DNA of 64,000 nt from Sinotaia quadrata (GCA_028829895.1 CM054179.1:96344875-96408874), one strand, 5' to 3'. Shown: positions 1 to 12,999, counted from the first letter of the stretch. Numbers and translations are program-made. Notes: a model not told the origin generated them from the letters alone.

Positions 1-301
1 TTCCGGCACTACTGCTCTTGTAAATTACGTAACAAATTACTTCCGGGACTATTGTTCTTTTCTTAATTAATGTCCAAATGACATCTGGCAATATTTTTCT
101 TGTCATAATGACTACCAGCACTCTGGCTCTTAGTACATACTGTCAAAATTGACATCTGGTGCTGGCGTTCTTCATGTAAGATGAACACAAACATATTAAC
201 AAAATATTAAATATCGCAATTTCCTTTATTATATTGTTTCACTTGCCTAAAATTCCAGATTCACATCTCTTTCCTTTCTCTTGCTTTAGTTCTCTCTTTC
301 T

Positions 302-306
302 CTATA

Positions 307-374
<68 letters not shown>

Positions 375-395
375 ACTCACACACACACACGCTCA
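302..395. repeat. (TC)n-(CA)n microsatellite
   Basis: TC dinucleotides run directly into about 40 CA dinucleotides with a few interruptions. Confidence 0.95.
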
Positions 396-900
396 CTCAC
401 GCACTCGCATGCACCTTAAATCGTAAGGCAGGCATCAAAGAGAAATACCTGAGAAAGTTTCCGTGCCTGGAAGCCAAGTGTTGATATTTAGCTAAAATGT
501 CATACGCGTCTGACAGGCGAGTAATTTCTGGCACCTTGCTCTAACGTCTAACGTCTTATTCTCGCGGACTTCGATGAGAAGTGAACACTGACGTAGGCGG
601 GAGACAAACGATCGAGTTGCCGAGTGTGGAAGGGGGTACGTACCTTGAATGTGAACGTGAGTTTATCTGCATGAGGTGATAGCATTTCATTCTGTTCATA
701 AAGGTTTTACTGTAGCATTAAAACTTGACTAGAAACTGATTTCATCATTCTAGCTGGATTAGTGGCATGTGTTACCCTTACGGAGTTTTCACAAACATCT
801 ACGGAATTCGAGGAATGGATTATGGTTTACTAATTTCTTAAGCAGTATGTACTCAACTTCATGAATTTTATGTTTACACATGTCACGACTCTATTGCTCG
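396..900. other. No gene recognised
   Basis: Unique sequence of mixed composition. The 440-650 part is more GC-rich than its neighbours, but no exon with supported boundaries is seen. Confidence 0.4.
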
Positions 901-1330
901 ATTCATTAAAGTGGCATACAACTTATTTAAGACTTTCGTAAGACTCACTGACACAAATTATGGTTTCTTATGATTCATTAAAGTGGCATACAACTTATTT
1001 AAGACTTTCATAAGACTCACTGACACAAATTATGGTTTCTTATGATTCATTAAAGTGGCATACAACTTATTTAAGACTTTCTAAGACTCACTGACACAAA
1101 TTATGGTTTCTTATGATTCATTAAAGTGGCATACAACTTATTTAAGACTTTCTAAGACTCACTGACACAAATTATGGTTTCTTATGATTCATTAAAATGG
1201 CATACAACTTATTTAAGACTTTCTAAGACTCACTGACACAAATTATGGTTTCTTATGATTCATTAAAGTGGCATACAACTTATTTAAGACTTTCTAAGAC
1301 TCACTGACACAATTTATGATTTCTTATGAT
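901..1330. repeat. Minisatellite, 70-72-bp unit, about 6 copies
   Basis: Near-identical units starting ATTCATTAAAGTGGCATAC. The period changes from 72 to 70 bases after two copies through loss of two bases. Confidence 0.95.
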
Positions 1331-1499
1331 GTTGAGACACAAAGTTACTGTTTGCAAGTATACGAACTCGACGCTGTCGTTTGTTAATAAGTAATGACAA
1401 CATTACGGCTTTGCAAGAAGTCATTCATTCGTGTAATGTTTGCCGAGATGACGATGTTTCTGTAATGAAATGATAGTAAGGCGTTATGATATTTACAGC

Positions 1500-2560
1500 A
1501 CTGAAAACTGATTCATAATACTATAATACTGAAAGTTTATGTAATAATATTACAGTAATGATAGCTTTTATAATAATACAGTACAGATAGCTGATGTCAT
1601 AATACTATAGTACCTAAAGCTCATGTCATAATGATTTGGTATTAACAGCTGATGACAAAAATCTACAGTCCTAATAGTTTACATAATAATACTGTAATAC
1701 TTTTAAATGATCTCGCAAGACTGAAGTACGGACAGCTGATGTTATACCAAAATACTGATTGCTGTTGTAATACCAAAGTACTTATTGCTGATGAAATACC
1801 AAAGTACTTATTGCTGATGTAATACCACAGTACTTATTGCTGATGTAATACTACAGTACTGATTGCAGATGTAATAGTACTGATTGGTGATGTACTAGTA
1901 CACTACTGATTGGTGATGTAATTGTACATTACTAAATGGTGATGTACTAGTACTGATTGGTGATGTCATTGTACATTACTGATTGGTGATGTAATTGGTG
2001 ATTGGTGATGTACTAGTACTGATTGGTGATGTAATAGTACTAATTGGTGATGTAATAGTACTAATTAGTGGTGTGATAGTACTGATTGGTGATGTAATAG
2101 TATATTACTGATTGGTGATGTAATAGTACTAATTGGTGATGTAATATTATTGATTAGTGATGTATTACCTCAGTACTGATTGGTGATATAATACTACAGT
2201 ACTGATTGCTGATGTCATACTATAGCACTGATATCTGATGTAATACTACAATTCTGATTGTTGTCGTCCTAATACTACAGTACTGATTGATTTTGTAATA
2301 CTACAACACTAATTGGAGACGTAATACTACAATACTGATTGGTGATGTCATACTAAAGTATTGATTACTGATGTCATACTACAATATTGATATTTGATGT
2401 AATTCTACAATACTGATTGCTAATGTTATACTACAGTATTGATAGCTGATGTTGTAATACTACAGAACTGATTTCTGATTTAATACTATAGGACTGATTG
2501 CTGATTTAATACTACAGGAATGGTAGCTAGTGAAATACTACTGTACTGGTAGCTGATGTG
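1500..2560. repeat. Degenerate minisatellite, about 21-27-bp unit
   Basis: Dozens of diverged copies around TGATGTAATACTACAGTAC and TGATTGGTGATGTAATAGTA. AT-rich and without long open frames. Confidence 0.9.
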
Positions 2561-2929
2561 CCATGGTTCTTCATGGACGTTAAATTAGAGGTATTCATGT
2601 GACATTACCTACAGTTTTATTAAGTTACATGATATTAAATTTGACATCATGTTATTACATGTCGTTATATTATATGTCATGAGAGAGAATTTCTTTAACA
2701 AAGATTTAATTCACTACATGATATTAAATGCTATATCATGTTATTAAGTGATGTTGTCTTATTTGATTTGATACTGAATATATAATACTGTTATGATATA
2801 TATGATGGCGTATTTTAACTCTTAGCGAACGCGTCACAGCACTGTAGAACGGTTGGCATGGCTATCATGATATTATAGTACGATTGATTACTTTTTCATA
2901 TCAATACAGTGGTGTTGGCCAGAGTTATG

Positions 2930-3600
2930 CAAACACCCAGTTCGTTACACAAGTAAAGGTTTCTAGTGATACACAAATATCTAGATGATAAAAGTTATCA
3001 AGGCTTCATAAAGTTACACAAGTACCCAGTTCGTTACACAACGTTTCATAATGATACAGAAACAAATGTTATAGTGATACACAAAAGGCCAGTTCATTCC
3101 ACATACAAACATTCTTAGTGATAAAAAAAAATTGTTCCTAGAGATACACAAACACCCTGTTCGTTCCACAAACAAATGTTCCTAGAGATACACAAATACT
3201 CATTTCGTTCCACAAACAAATGTTCCTAGTGATACACAAATACCCATTTCGCTCCACAAGCAATGATTTCTAATGATACATATACCCGGTTCGATCCACA
3301 AACAATGGTTCCTAGAGATACAAAACACCCTGTTCATTCCACAAACAATGGCTCCTAGAGATACACAAACACCCTGTTCATTCCACAAACAAAGGTTCCT
3401 AGAGATACACAAACACCCACTTCGTTCCGCAAGCAAGGTGATACACAAACACCTACACGATAAAAGTATCAAGAAAACAAAGACTTACACAAACAACGAG
3501 AAAACAAAAATACGAAAACACCAGATAATTACACATATAAACCCAGTTAATAGCAATTCACAAATATCCAAACGATAATCAAACAAGGGTTCAGAGATAT
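2930..3600. repeat. Degenerate minisatellite, about 44-bp unit
   Basis: Copies share TTCGTTCCACAAACAAATG and CCTAGAGATACACAAA. Adjacent central copies are spaced 44 bases. The tail becomes degenerate. Confidence 0.9.
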
Positions 3601-3835
3601 TCCCATAAATAGGCAATAATAAAGCGAGGGCTTATAGAAATCCACAATCACGCGCGTAATAATAAAGCGAGGGCTCATAGATATCCACAATCACGCGCCT
3701 AATAATAAAGCGAGGGCTCATAGAAATCCACAATCACGCGCCTAATAATAAAGCGAGGGCTCATAGAAATCCACAATCACGCGCGTAATAATAAAGCGAG
3801 GGCTCATAGAAATCCACAGAAACAGAAGTTCATAG
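3601..3835. repeat. Minisatellite, 43-bp unit, 5 copies
   Basis: AAAGCGAGGG recurs at 3621, 3664, 3707, 3750 and 3793, exactly 43 bases apart, with the GC-rich CACGCGCG tip in most units. Confidence 0.95.
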
Positions 3836-4170
3836 AAATTTGCAAACTCCATACGATTATGGAATGAGAAACCAGTAGTGATATATATCCAGACGATAAC
3901 AGAAACACAAACCCATACATATTTTTAAATATTAAGACGATAATAGAAACGCAAACCCTTACGGATATATATAAATATCCAGACGATACTAAAAACACAC
4001 CCATAGAGGTATACAAATATCCATAGAGGTATACAAATATCGCATCAGAAACCATCGCGATTAACCCAGACAATGCTAGAAACACAAATCCATATAGATA
4101 TAAAAATATCCTAGAAGGTTATAGAAGCACAAACCCATACAGATATAAAAATATACAACGATACTAGAAA
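3836..4170. repeat. Degenerate minisatellite, about 40-60-bp unit
   Basis: Diverged units around AAACACAAACCCATA and ATATAAAAATATCCAGACGA. Confidence 0.8.
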
Positions 4171-4609
4171 CATTTTCGTACACTGGTGCCGAACTTTGCT
4201 TACACAGCTATTATTGCAACCAATCATATTCAAAACACAACGCGTTTATCCAGCCGTGTCTTGGGCACAACATTTACTAAAATACGTGCAAGAAAAATAT
4301 TGCACCAGCGTATTCCGTACACAGTGTTTCTTCTCTCAATGCGTGAACTGTTGTTGCGGTACATGTATTATTGATTGACTTAGCTCATTTAGTTCTTTCA
4401 AGATACATACTCTTCATTGACAAGGTTACGTATCTGAGATAGTTCTATTATATGTGAACTATTCTCTCACTACGCGAACTATTTTCCTAGTACGAATATT
4501 ATTACTATTGTCAAAAGGCTACTCATTTGTGATTGTTCTTTAAATAAGGATACTGTTCATTGAAATGCTACGGATTTTGTGATAGTTCTCTCAGTTGGCG
4601 AACTGTTAT

Positions 4610-4965
4610 CTAGACACGCGAACTATTTTCACAATACATCAACTTCGCAAACTATTCTCACATTACATCATCTTCGTAAACTGTCCTCATATTACGTCAT
4701 CTTCGTAAACTAATCTCACATTACGTCATCTTCGTAAACTGTTCTCACATTACATCTTTGTAAACTGTTCTCACATTACGTCATCTTCGTAAACTGTTCT
4801 CACATTACGTCAACTTTGCAAACTGTTCTCACATTACGTCATCTTCGTAAACTATTCTCACATTACGTCATCTTTGCAAACTGTTCTCACATTACGTCAT
4901 CTTTGCACACTGTTCTCACATTATGTCATCTTTGCAAACTGTTCTCACAATACTTCAACTACTCG
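4610..4965. repeat. Minisatellite, about 29-bp unit, with TTACGTCA in most units
   Basis: About 12 units of the form ACTGTTCTCACATTACGTCA plus TCTTCGTAA. Seven carry an exact TTACGTCA (4692, 4721, 4776, 4805, 4834, 4863, 4892), a bZIP-type (ATF/CRE-like) half-variant. Confidence 0.95.
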
Positions 4966-5069
4966 AAATATTATCCGTAATGCGTAAATTATTAATTAAC
5001 AAAAAGCTACTCATTTGTGATGGATCTCTCAATAATCTCCCTTTGTACTACTAACTGACAAAGCTATAC

Positions 5070-5370
5070 ATTTCTGACAGTTCTGTCAATGTGTGTTGTG
5101 GCAATAGACAAAGACTTATTTCTGATAGTTATGTCAATGCGTGTTGTGGCAATAGACAAAGCCATATTTCTTATACTTATGTCAATGCGAGTTGTGCCAA
5201 TAGACAAAGCTACACATTTCCGACAGTACTGTGAAAGCATGTTGTGCCAAAAAAACAAAGCTACACATTTCCGACAGTACTGTGAACGCGTGTTGTGCCA
5301 ATAGACAAAGCTACACATTTCCGACAGTACTGTGAACGCGTGTTGTGTCAATAGATAAAGCGTATATCTA
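5070..5370. repeat. Minisatellite, about 50-bp unit, about 6 copies
   Basis: Units share CAATAGACAAAGC, CACATTTCCGACAGTACTGTG and GTGTTGTG. The 3' three copies are nearly identical. Confidence 0.9.
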
Positions 5371-5984
5371 GTTCTGTCATCGTGAATATAATCTTTATTA
5401 CTGATTGAGGTAAAATCTGGCATTCACGTCATAAACATCCGGTGCAATATGAACATATAGTCCTAACTGACTCTTAGGAACAAAATACAGTTTGTAATTT
5501 TTGGTTCTGACCTATGTAATACGTAGGCTCCATTGTTTGCCAGCTGTTGTCTTCACAAAGACCGATATTTAAATTGTAAGCGCCATCATTATGGTCAGGA
5601 TCCTTGATTGTACTGCGTCACAGGAGGTGATAATGCAAATATTTTTTGGTTTGTTTGTTTTTAAATTGAAAATAATTTAAAGTGGTTTATTTTATTTGAG
5701 TTTTGTGTGGCATTGTTCGTTTACTAATTTCTCATAGTTGTTTTGAATGTCTTTGTTATTCGACGTCAGTTCAAATGAGATCATCTCCTTAAACTACGGA
5801 TCATGGATACACAGATGAAAAAGGGGAAAATGCTTTTCAGTATCAAAGAATACACATTTTGATAATTTCCTCGCTATATTTCATTTTCCTAAACGTTAAT
5901 GACAATATTTACGAATCCTTTAAGCTGGTCAGCATTGCTCTTGTTTTCATTGACGACAAGGCCATGTGAGTCAAGAGTATGACT
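5371..5984. other. No gene recognised
   Basis: AT-rich unique sequence between two arrays. No exon or RNA gene that I can support. Confidence 0.4.
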
Positions 5985-6290
5985 GCATCAGAGAAAGTGC
6001 GTCTGTCAAATGGAATGGCTGCATGAAAAAGTACGTCTGTCAAATGGAATGGCTGCATGAAAAAGTACGTCTGTCAAATGGAATGGCTGCATGAAAAAGT
6101 ACGTCTGTCAAATGGAATGGCTAAGGGAGAAAATACGTTTGTCAAGGGTAATTGCTGCATGAAAGGAAGTACGTCTGTCAAGGGAAAGGCTGCAATAGAG
6201 AAAGCACGTCTGTCAAAATTGCTGCATGAAAGAAAGTACGTCTGTCAAGGAAAAGGCTGCATTAGAAAAAGTACGTCTGACAAGGGGAAA
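5985..6290. repeat. Minisatellite, about 36-45-bp unit
   Basis: Units share AAAGTACGTCTGTCAA and GGCTGCATGAA. The first copies are nearly identical and the later ones differ. The 78-codon frame here is an array artefact. Confidence 0.9.
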
Positions 6291-6720
6291 TAATTCTGAT
6301 CTATTTGCGGAATCGTTTGTATCTCATCTACTCACAGGCTTCCAAATAACTTCTCACTGAACAATATTTACGTTTCTTTTTGAATGGGTTGAGAGTACGA
6401 TGTTCTTATTGTTTGTTCATAATTTGTTTTGTTCTCTTTGAATGGGTTGATAGTAAGATATTCTTATTGTCTGTTGATATTTGTTTTGTTCGATTGTTTT
6501 TTTTTTCTCCAAACATAAGATCTCAAATCTCATTTCGCAGGCAGTTCTTTTAATCAATATTGTGACTCAAGGAGAAGCATATGTAACCGGCAGAGAGCCA
6601 CCATTAATTCTTGCCTTTGAAAGGCTTAAGCAGGTCCATCTCGACAAGTCTTAAAGACTTTTCTCTCGAGAGCATTGGCGGCTGGAGACTGCTTCAATCT
6701 ACTTACGCCGCACTCCTAGA
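6291..6720. other. No gene recognised
   Basis: Includes a pair of related stretches (about 6377 and 6438) sharing TTTGAATGGGTTGA and ATTCTTATTGT, and a short T run. No coding signal. Confidence 0.4.
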
Positions 6721-6724
6721 GAGG

Positions 6725-6960
6725 CGTGCTTTTGACATAGATTGACATAGATGTCCTTAAATCATTGATTGACATAGATGTCCATAAATTACTGATTGAC
6801 ATAGATGTCCTTATGTTACTGTTTAACGTAGATGTCCTCAAGTCATTGATTGACATAGAGGTAGGTAAATTACTGATTGACATAGATGTCCTTATGTCAT
6901 TGTGGCATAGGTGTACATAATCTTTGTTTCGTGTAGGTATACGTAATTCACTTTTTGGCA
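6725..6960. repeat. Degenerate minisatellite, about 30-bp unit
   Basis: Units around TTGACATAGATGTCC and TTACTGA. The 81-codon minus frame here is repetitive and not a gene. Confidence 0.85.
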
Positions 6961-7190
6961 TAGGTGTCCGTAAATCACTGTTTGATACAGTGGTACATAA
7001 TCACTATTTGGCATAGGTGTCCGTAAATCACTGTTTGATACAGTGGTACATAATCACTATTTGGCATAGGTGTCCGTAAATCACTGTTTGATACAGTGGT
7101 ACATAATCACTATTTGGCATAGGTGTCCGTAAATCACTGTTTGATACAGTGGTACATAATCACTATTTGGCATAGGTGTCAGTAATCACT
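6956..7190. repeat. Minisatellite, 53-bp unit, about 4.5 copies
   Basis: TAGGTGTCCGTAAATCACTG recurs at 6961, 7014 and 7067 and onwards at 53 bases, with almost no change between units. Confidence 0.95.
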
Positions 7191-7900
7191 GAGTAACGCA
7201 AGTGTCCTATGTCACTGAATAAGGCGGGTGTCTTTAAATCACTAAGTGGCATAAGTGTCCTTCAGCCACTGATTGACATGGATAAATATTAGTCACTGAT
7301 TGACATAGATGCCTATTAGTCACTGATTGACATAGATTTCTGTTAGCCACTGATTGACATAGATGTCTATAGTCACTGATTTGCGTAGATGTCTATTCTC
7401 CACTGATTAGCATTGACGTCTAATAGCAACTGATTAGCGTATATATTTATTAGCCACTGATTTACATACGTTTCTATTAGCCATTGATTGTCATAAATAT
7501 CTATTAGCCACTGGTTAACATAGATATCTTTTAACCATTGATTGATGTAGATATCTATAGCTATTAGCCATTGATTGACGTAGATATCTATTAGCCATTG
7601 ATTAGTGTAGATATATATTAGTCACTGATTGACACAGATGTCTATAAACTCTGATTGAAGTAGATATATATTATCCATTGACTGACGTAGATATATTTTC
7701 GCCATTGATTGACATAGATATCTGTTAGTCACTGAGCAATGCAGGTGTCCTTAAGTCACTAAGTGAGAGGGGTGTCCTTAAGTTTCTGAGTGACAGAGGT
7801 ATCCTTAAGTCATTGAATGATAAGGGTGTACTTAAGTCACTGAGAAACAGGAGTGTCCGCCATTCATTGAGTGTCATGATCGCCATAGGTCAGTGAGTAA
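7191..7900. repeat. Degenerate minisatellite, about 27-30-bp unit
   Basis: Older, diverged relatives of the neighbouring units around TAGCCACTGATTGACATAGA and, further right, GTGTCCTTAAGTCACTGAG. Confidence 0.85.
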
Positions 7901-8284
7901 CTGAATGACTTAGAACCTCACTTTAGGAAATAAATGGCTGTAAAAATAAACTATACTCAAAACTGTAATGTCAAACAATCGTCAATTAATGTTACTTCAG
8001 ATTTTGACTGAGTACCGAAGATAAATAGCAATGGCTGTCATTTAGTTGTATTGTGTAAAACTAGCAGTTCTAATTTTTTTAAAAATGCAAAACACAAAAA
8101 TATGAGGTATTGTTCTCTTGACATTTCACGTCTCTTCATTGCCACGTTATGATGTTTTTATTCAAAGAGGAGTAATTCATCTTTTTATTAATATAATGTG
8201 TCGCACACGTCATATTAATAATACTTTTAAATATCACCTTTGAAAGAGATAAGAAAGATAAAAAAAAAATGATTGATGTTAAAG

Positions 8285-8570
8285 CGTGTGCATGTCTTCT
8301 TTGCAACGGAAGTTTTGCCACGCCAAGCAGAAACGAAACAAGACTTTTTACAGCAGGGCTTTATAACAAATCAATGTCTTCTTTGCAACGGAAGTTTTGC
8401 CACGCCAAGCAGAAACTAAACAGGACTTTTTACAGCAGGGCTTTATAACAAATCAATGTCTTCTTTGCAACGGAAGTTTTGCCACGCCAAGCAGAAGCGA
8501 AACAAGACTTTTTACAGCAGGGCTTTATAACAAATCAATATCTTCTTTGCAACTGTGCTTAGAAACAAAA
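8285..8570. repeat. Minisatellite, 82-bp unit, about 3.5 copies
   Basis: ATGTCTTCTTTGCAACGG recurs at 8292, 8374 and 8456 with a partial fourth copy. Units also share TTTTACAGCAGGGCTTTATA. Confidence 0.95.
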
Positions 8571-8599
8571 CAAAGCAATATCTTTGTCAGAATAAGATT

Positions 8600-9085
8600 T
8601 TATCGTGCAAGTCCGGGCGACTTCTTAGTATTGTGGTGTTAGTCGCGTAAGTCCAGGCGACTTCCTAGTATTGTGGTGTTAGTCGCGTAAGTCCAGGCGA
8701 CTTCCTAGTATTGTGGTGTTAGTCGCGTAAGTCCAGGCGACTTCATAGTTTTGTGGTGTTAGTCGCGTAAGTCCAGGCGACTTCCTAGTTTTGTGGTGTT
8801 AATCGCGTAAGTCTAGGCGACTTCCTAGTATTGTGGTGTTAGTCGCGTAAGTGCAGGCGACTTCATAGTTTTGTGGTGTTAGTCGCGTAAGTCCAGGCGA
8901 CTTCCTAGTTTTGTGGTGTTAATCGCGTAAGTCTAGGCGACTTCCTAGTATTGTGGTGTTAGTCGCGTAAGTGCAGGCGACTTCCCTAGTATTGTGGTGT
9001 TAGTCGCGTAAGTGCAGGCGACTTCCCTAGTATTGTGGTGTTAGTCGCGTGCGACTTCCTAGTATCATGGTGTTAGTCGTACAAG
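8600..9085. repeat. Minisatellite, 40-bp unit, about 12 copies, each with a hairpin arm
   Basis: Units contain AGTCGCGTAAGTCCAGGCGACT, in which AGTCGC and GCGACT are inverted arms around a 10-base loop. Variant patterns recur every 120 bases (8761 and 8881 lines match), indicating a three-unit higher-order repeat. Confidence 0.95.
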
Positions 9086-9573
9086 ACGAAAGGGAGTTCC
9101 TAGTATCGTTGTCAGAAGTGGAGTTATTTTATCCACACTCTCTCAGCATTAAGACCCAGCGATATTAATTATAAAAATTATATTATGTTGATTTTAATGC
9201 TGATGACAGCCCATGGCCTAATCCACTGTTCAGTCTCTAGACTAGATCCCTTGTGGTACAATTTAATATCTAGTATAACAACAAGCAGATTGGTTAACGA
9301 GCCCTGGAACTGGCAAAGTTATCTTTCCTTTTGATTAATTACCACACTCATATACTATGGCTCGCCCCTTGCCAATTATCGTTTTGGTCATTCAAATAAA
9401 TTAATCAAAATGTTGGGGATAAGATAACAAAAAAATGATTTAATAATAAAACAATAAAGAATGAAATTTCGATCCCGAATTTACAATGATCAACCGAAAT
9501 ATTCAATACTGTCCCAAGTTAACGTTCGTTTTAGTTAGATTATTGAATGTTGCTGTCTCAAGATGACTTACCT
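9086..9573. other. No gene recognised
   Basis: AT-rich unique sequence after the 40-bp array. No supported exon. Confidence 0.4.
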
Positions 9574-9807
9574 GCATCTTAAAGATAAATGGCTTCACAA
9601 TCTGTCTCGCCCGCACAGTGCTCCTTCACCGTGCTGACAACGCCCTCGAATCTCGAGGATTCCGGTCAGCGTGCTGCAAATGGTGGCGCATCTCAAAGGC
9701 GATTCAAGAATCAAAAGGTCAAGATGGAAGTAAATGACGACAAAAAGGCCAGCTGCAAGAATATCATAATTTTTTTGGAGCTGCTAATAATAGCTAAACA
9801 ACATTAA
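9574..9807. other. Unresolved coding-like or exon-like patch
   Basis: A more GC-rich, non-repetitive patch. On + it holds a 72-codon frame from ATG at 9589 (MASQSVSPAQCSF..., ...KMEVNDDKKASCKN) preceded by an in-frame stop. On - it is bounded by an acceptor-like ttcttgcag and a strong donor-like CAG|GTAAGT (9569-9577), but all three minus frames contain a stop. It could be a non-coding exon of an antisense transcript, a pseudo-exon or chance. No function is suggested. Confidence 0.2.
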
Positions 9808-9929
9808 TTATTTTTTTTTGTTGCAACAGACGTCTCTTACAATTTCAAGTTAGCAAAACATTAGCTGCATGCTAACTTACAATTCATAGAATTCCCATCA
9901 TCGAAAACGTGACAATAATAATACAAATC

Positions 9930-10320
9930 TATATTCTCATATGATCTGTCAATATCGATCTCAATAATATCAAACTATAACCCATGGTTTATGTTAAATT
10001 TACATTGAACAATCTGATTTTACTCGTTACAAATAGAATTTTTAATAAGAAAGCATTGTGCACAACATGAGCTCATTTCAATTTCATCATCTATGCACAC
10101 AACATATACTATTGTTAATGCCACAAATTTCCTTCTCTGAAAGAGATATGTGTTAACTTTATACAAGAAATCAACAATAAAAATATACGGACTTTCTAAT
10201 CAACACTATCTATCAATAGTTACTGAGAAGTCAATATACGTGTATATTTACCACTCTAGATATCATGAAAAGCCTTCTCTGTCACATACGGATTCTGCCC
10301 TTTCTGAAAAAGGTGATGTG
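9930..10320. repeat. Dispersed element Y, copy 1
   Basis: Clearly related to 41165-41545. Shared phrases include ATGGTTT..TTAAATT.ACATTGAA, GAAAGAGATATGTGTTA (GAGAGAGATATGTGTTA in the other copy), and GAGAAGTCA followed by a TATAT-rich run and ACCACTCT. No coding potential was recognised. Confidence 0.6.
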
Positions 10321-10869
10321 CGTAAAGATTGGAGGATTCGGAGATGTTTAAATGCAATGATTTCGGTCCAAACCGATCCACACGCATCATGGTCGGAATG
10401 CAAGTATCCATATTTGGGTGTGAACTTCACCCTCTCTTACTAGTACTTTCCCCCACCCCATTTCATTTCCACTCCCCACTTGATCAATGATCTTGATCTA
10501 ATTCCTCTATCACGTATAGGCATAGGCAGTCATGGCGAATTACAAAATAACTACCTGAAGATCAACAGAACTGGTATGTCCTTAATCACTGGTTATTTAA
10601 AGAATAAGAATAGAGCAAGGAGCATATTTCACCCCAAGGTCCAATCATTACAACCGTGGTAGTCTTGTAAGAAGAAAGTAGTACTGCTTCCAGTTCCCAC
10701 AGCCTTTTGCGGTTCTTTAGCTCACAAATGTGTCTGTTCGCATTCCATGATTAGAGTCTATTTGAAGATGCCGCTGACCACAGCATTCCTGAGAACTGTT
10801 CATTTATATGAAAGAATTCAGAAAGGACACGTTAGCATATTTCATTACAGGCAGAATTATTTTAAGACA

Positions 10870-11080
10870 CAATTGGTCAAAGTCTCTTGCTCTAGACGAC
10901 CAGAGTTCGAATGCTTCCCAGTGAAAACCTGTCAGACAACTCAACCGTTCCCTAACTTGGTGGATGGTGGTCTTCGGTGCAGGTCCTGTTTGCCGTAGGA
11001 TGTTAACTCTAGAAATCTCTTGGGCACAGGAAATCGGAGAGAGCTGACTGCCGGCCGTTGACTGAAATACCCGCCTAAAT
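10870..11080 (+). mobile_element. Possible tRNA-derived SINE-like head
   Basis: A-box-like TGGTCAAAGTC at 10874-10884 and B-box-like AGTTCGAATGC at 10904-10914, 30 bases apart, followed by more GC-rich sequence than the surroundings. Each box has one or two mismatches to consensus, so this is weaker than the 38800 copy. Confidence 0.3.
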
Positions 11081-11099
11081 TTCACTCATTCTTAGCTAT

Positions 11100-11440
11100 T
11101 TGAAGTGTATATCTCTTCTCCACATTTTAAGGTTCGCTTCTTTGAGAAATCAGTGAATTTGGAAGCAAACGTAAAACAATTTTAACTAACATTACATTTC
11201 CTTACATTTTATTTTGTAATGATTATTTCTGGAATATTTCACTTATAGAAGTTTATACTTTCAAACAAACATTTCCTTCCTTTTTTTCCTTTTGTCTGTT
11301 AAAAATTATGTTATCTCGGAAATTCCTCTATGTCGTTTTGCTTATCAATTACTTTTACTTAAATAAAGAAGCGCTGAGTGTGATAAAAAATCGACCCACA
11401 ATTGATTGTTACATCCTTATCAGGAGACAGCTCGTTACAT
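11100..11440. other. No gene recognised
   Basis: AT-rich sequence without array structure or coding signal. Confidence 0.35.
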
Positions 11441-11730
11441 GAGTAGCAATTTGGCGATACAAGCCTTTACGAATAGATTAAAATATTTACACACATCACG
11501 AGCAACAATTTAATCGTGAAAACTTTACAAATGGATTTAAATATTTACACATAGCACGAGCAGCAATTTAACGGTGGAACCTTTACAAATGGAATTAAAA
11601 CATTTACACATAGCATAACAACAAATTTATAGGCAGGATTCTTTACGAAAGGACTAAAGCATTGATGTAACACAGATGGACGATAGGTACATATGCGAAT
11701 GGATTAAAACAATTGCACAGAACCTGAACA
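11440..11730. repeat. Degenerate repeat, about 60-65-bp unit, 4-5 copies
   Basis: Units share AATTTACACA.AGCA-type phrases, GCAATTTAAC and CTTTACAAATGGATTAAA. Confidence 0.75.
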
Positions 11731-11969
11731 GAAAGTAAATGATGCTTAAGTATACCAAAAGTAGTGAGAGCTTTCATTTTTACCAAACGGTGCATATCAA
11801 ATGTACCAACTTTTAAACGACTTTGATGACGTCATATTTTGGATATAAATACTAGTATTACGTCCGTGTAAGTGTCGCATTTCGTTGGTGACATTTGATT
11901 AAATTTGTAACGACTATGGAGTCAAATGTTTGATTTGCAATGTAGCATTTTGTGTGCAGTTATTTTTTC

Positions 11970-12392
<423 letters not shown>

Positions 12393-12965
12393 GCTGCCAT
12401 TTGTACGCTAATATTTCATATCAAGGTGACTAAGAGTGCGCTTACAATTAACATATGTTAGATAGTCAGGCCTGCCTGAATTTATTGAACTGATGTCAAA
12501 GGTCTAGGCAACATGTTTTTTGCCTGCCCATGAGTGTTGTGTTTAACGACACAACGTTAACTACGCAGAATATGTTTTCATTGAACTGTTCGTGCCCCTG
12601 AACAACCGAATACCTGAAAAATACCTGTAAATGACGACGACATTTCACAAAGAGCACTTGGCATTCACTGAGTCATGTTTGATAGCCCTGTGCAGCCTTC
12701 CGATCTTGTTCAAGCCAGCCAACCTTTTCGTAAAGTATATTAAGCCGCACGTTAAAGTGCATTTTGCTATGATTTCCGAACCGCCGCCTGTACTACGAAA
12801 CGTGCAGGTAGATGAACACATTTTACGAAAGCGTTACGAGTTATGTGCAGCCAGATGCATTGCCCAGATTTTAGACATTTGGCAAGACTCTTGCACAGCC
12901 ACCGGCTCACTAAAATGCCTTAGGACGTGAGCCATGAACTCACCTATATTTCTGGACGCCTGCAG
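12393..12965. other. No gene recognised
   Basis: Slightly more GC-rich than neighbours. It has a 99-codon + frame (12631-12930) with no recognisable domain. Confidence 0.35.
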
Positions 12966-12999
12966 ACGTTTTGTGTTACGTGAATTGTGATATTTCTAA

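Noticed and set aside
8600..9085. CRISPR-like regular repeats with palindromic arms
   Set aside because: The units are contiguous with no unique spacers, and the genome is eukaryotic. It is a tandem minisatellite.
12631..12930. A 99-codon + frame with balanced composition
   Set aside because: No recognisable domain, splice signal or conserved motif. It may be part of a dispersed repeat.
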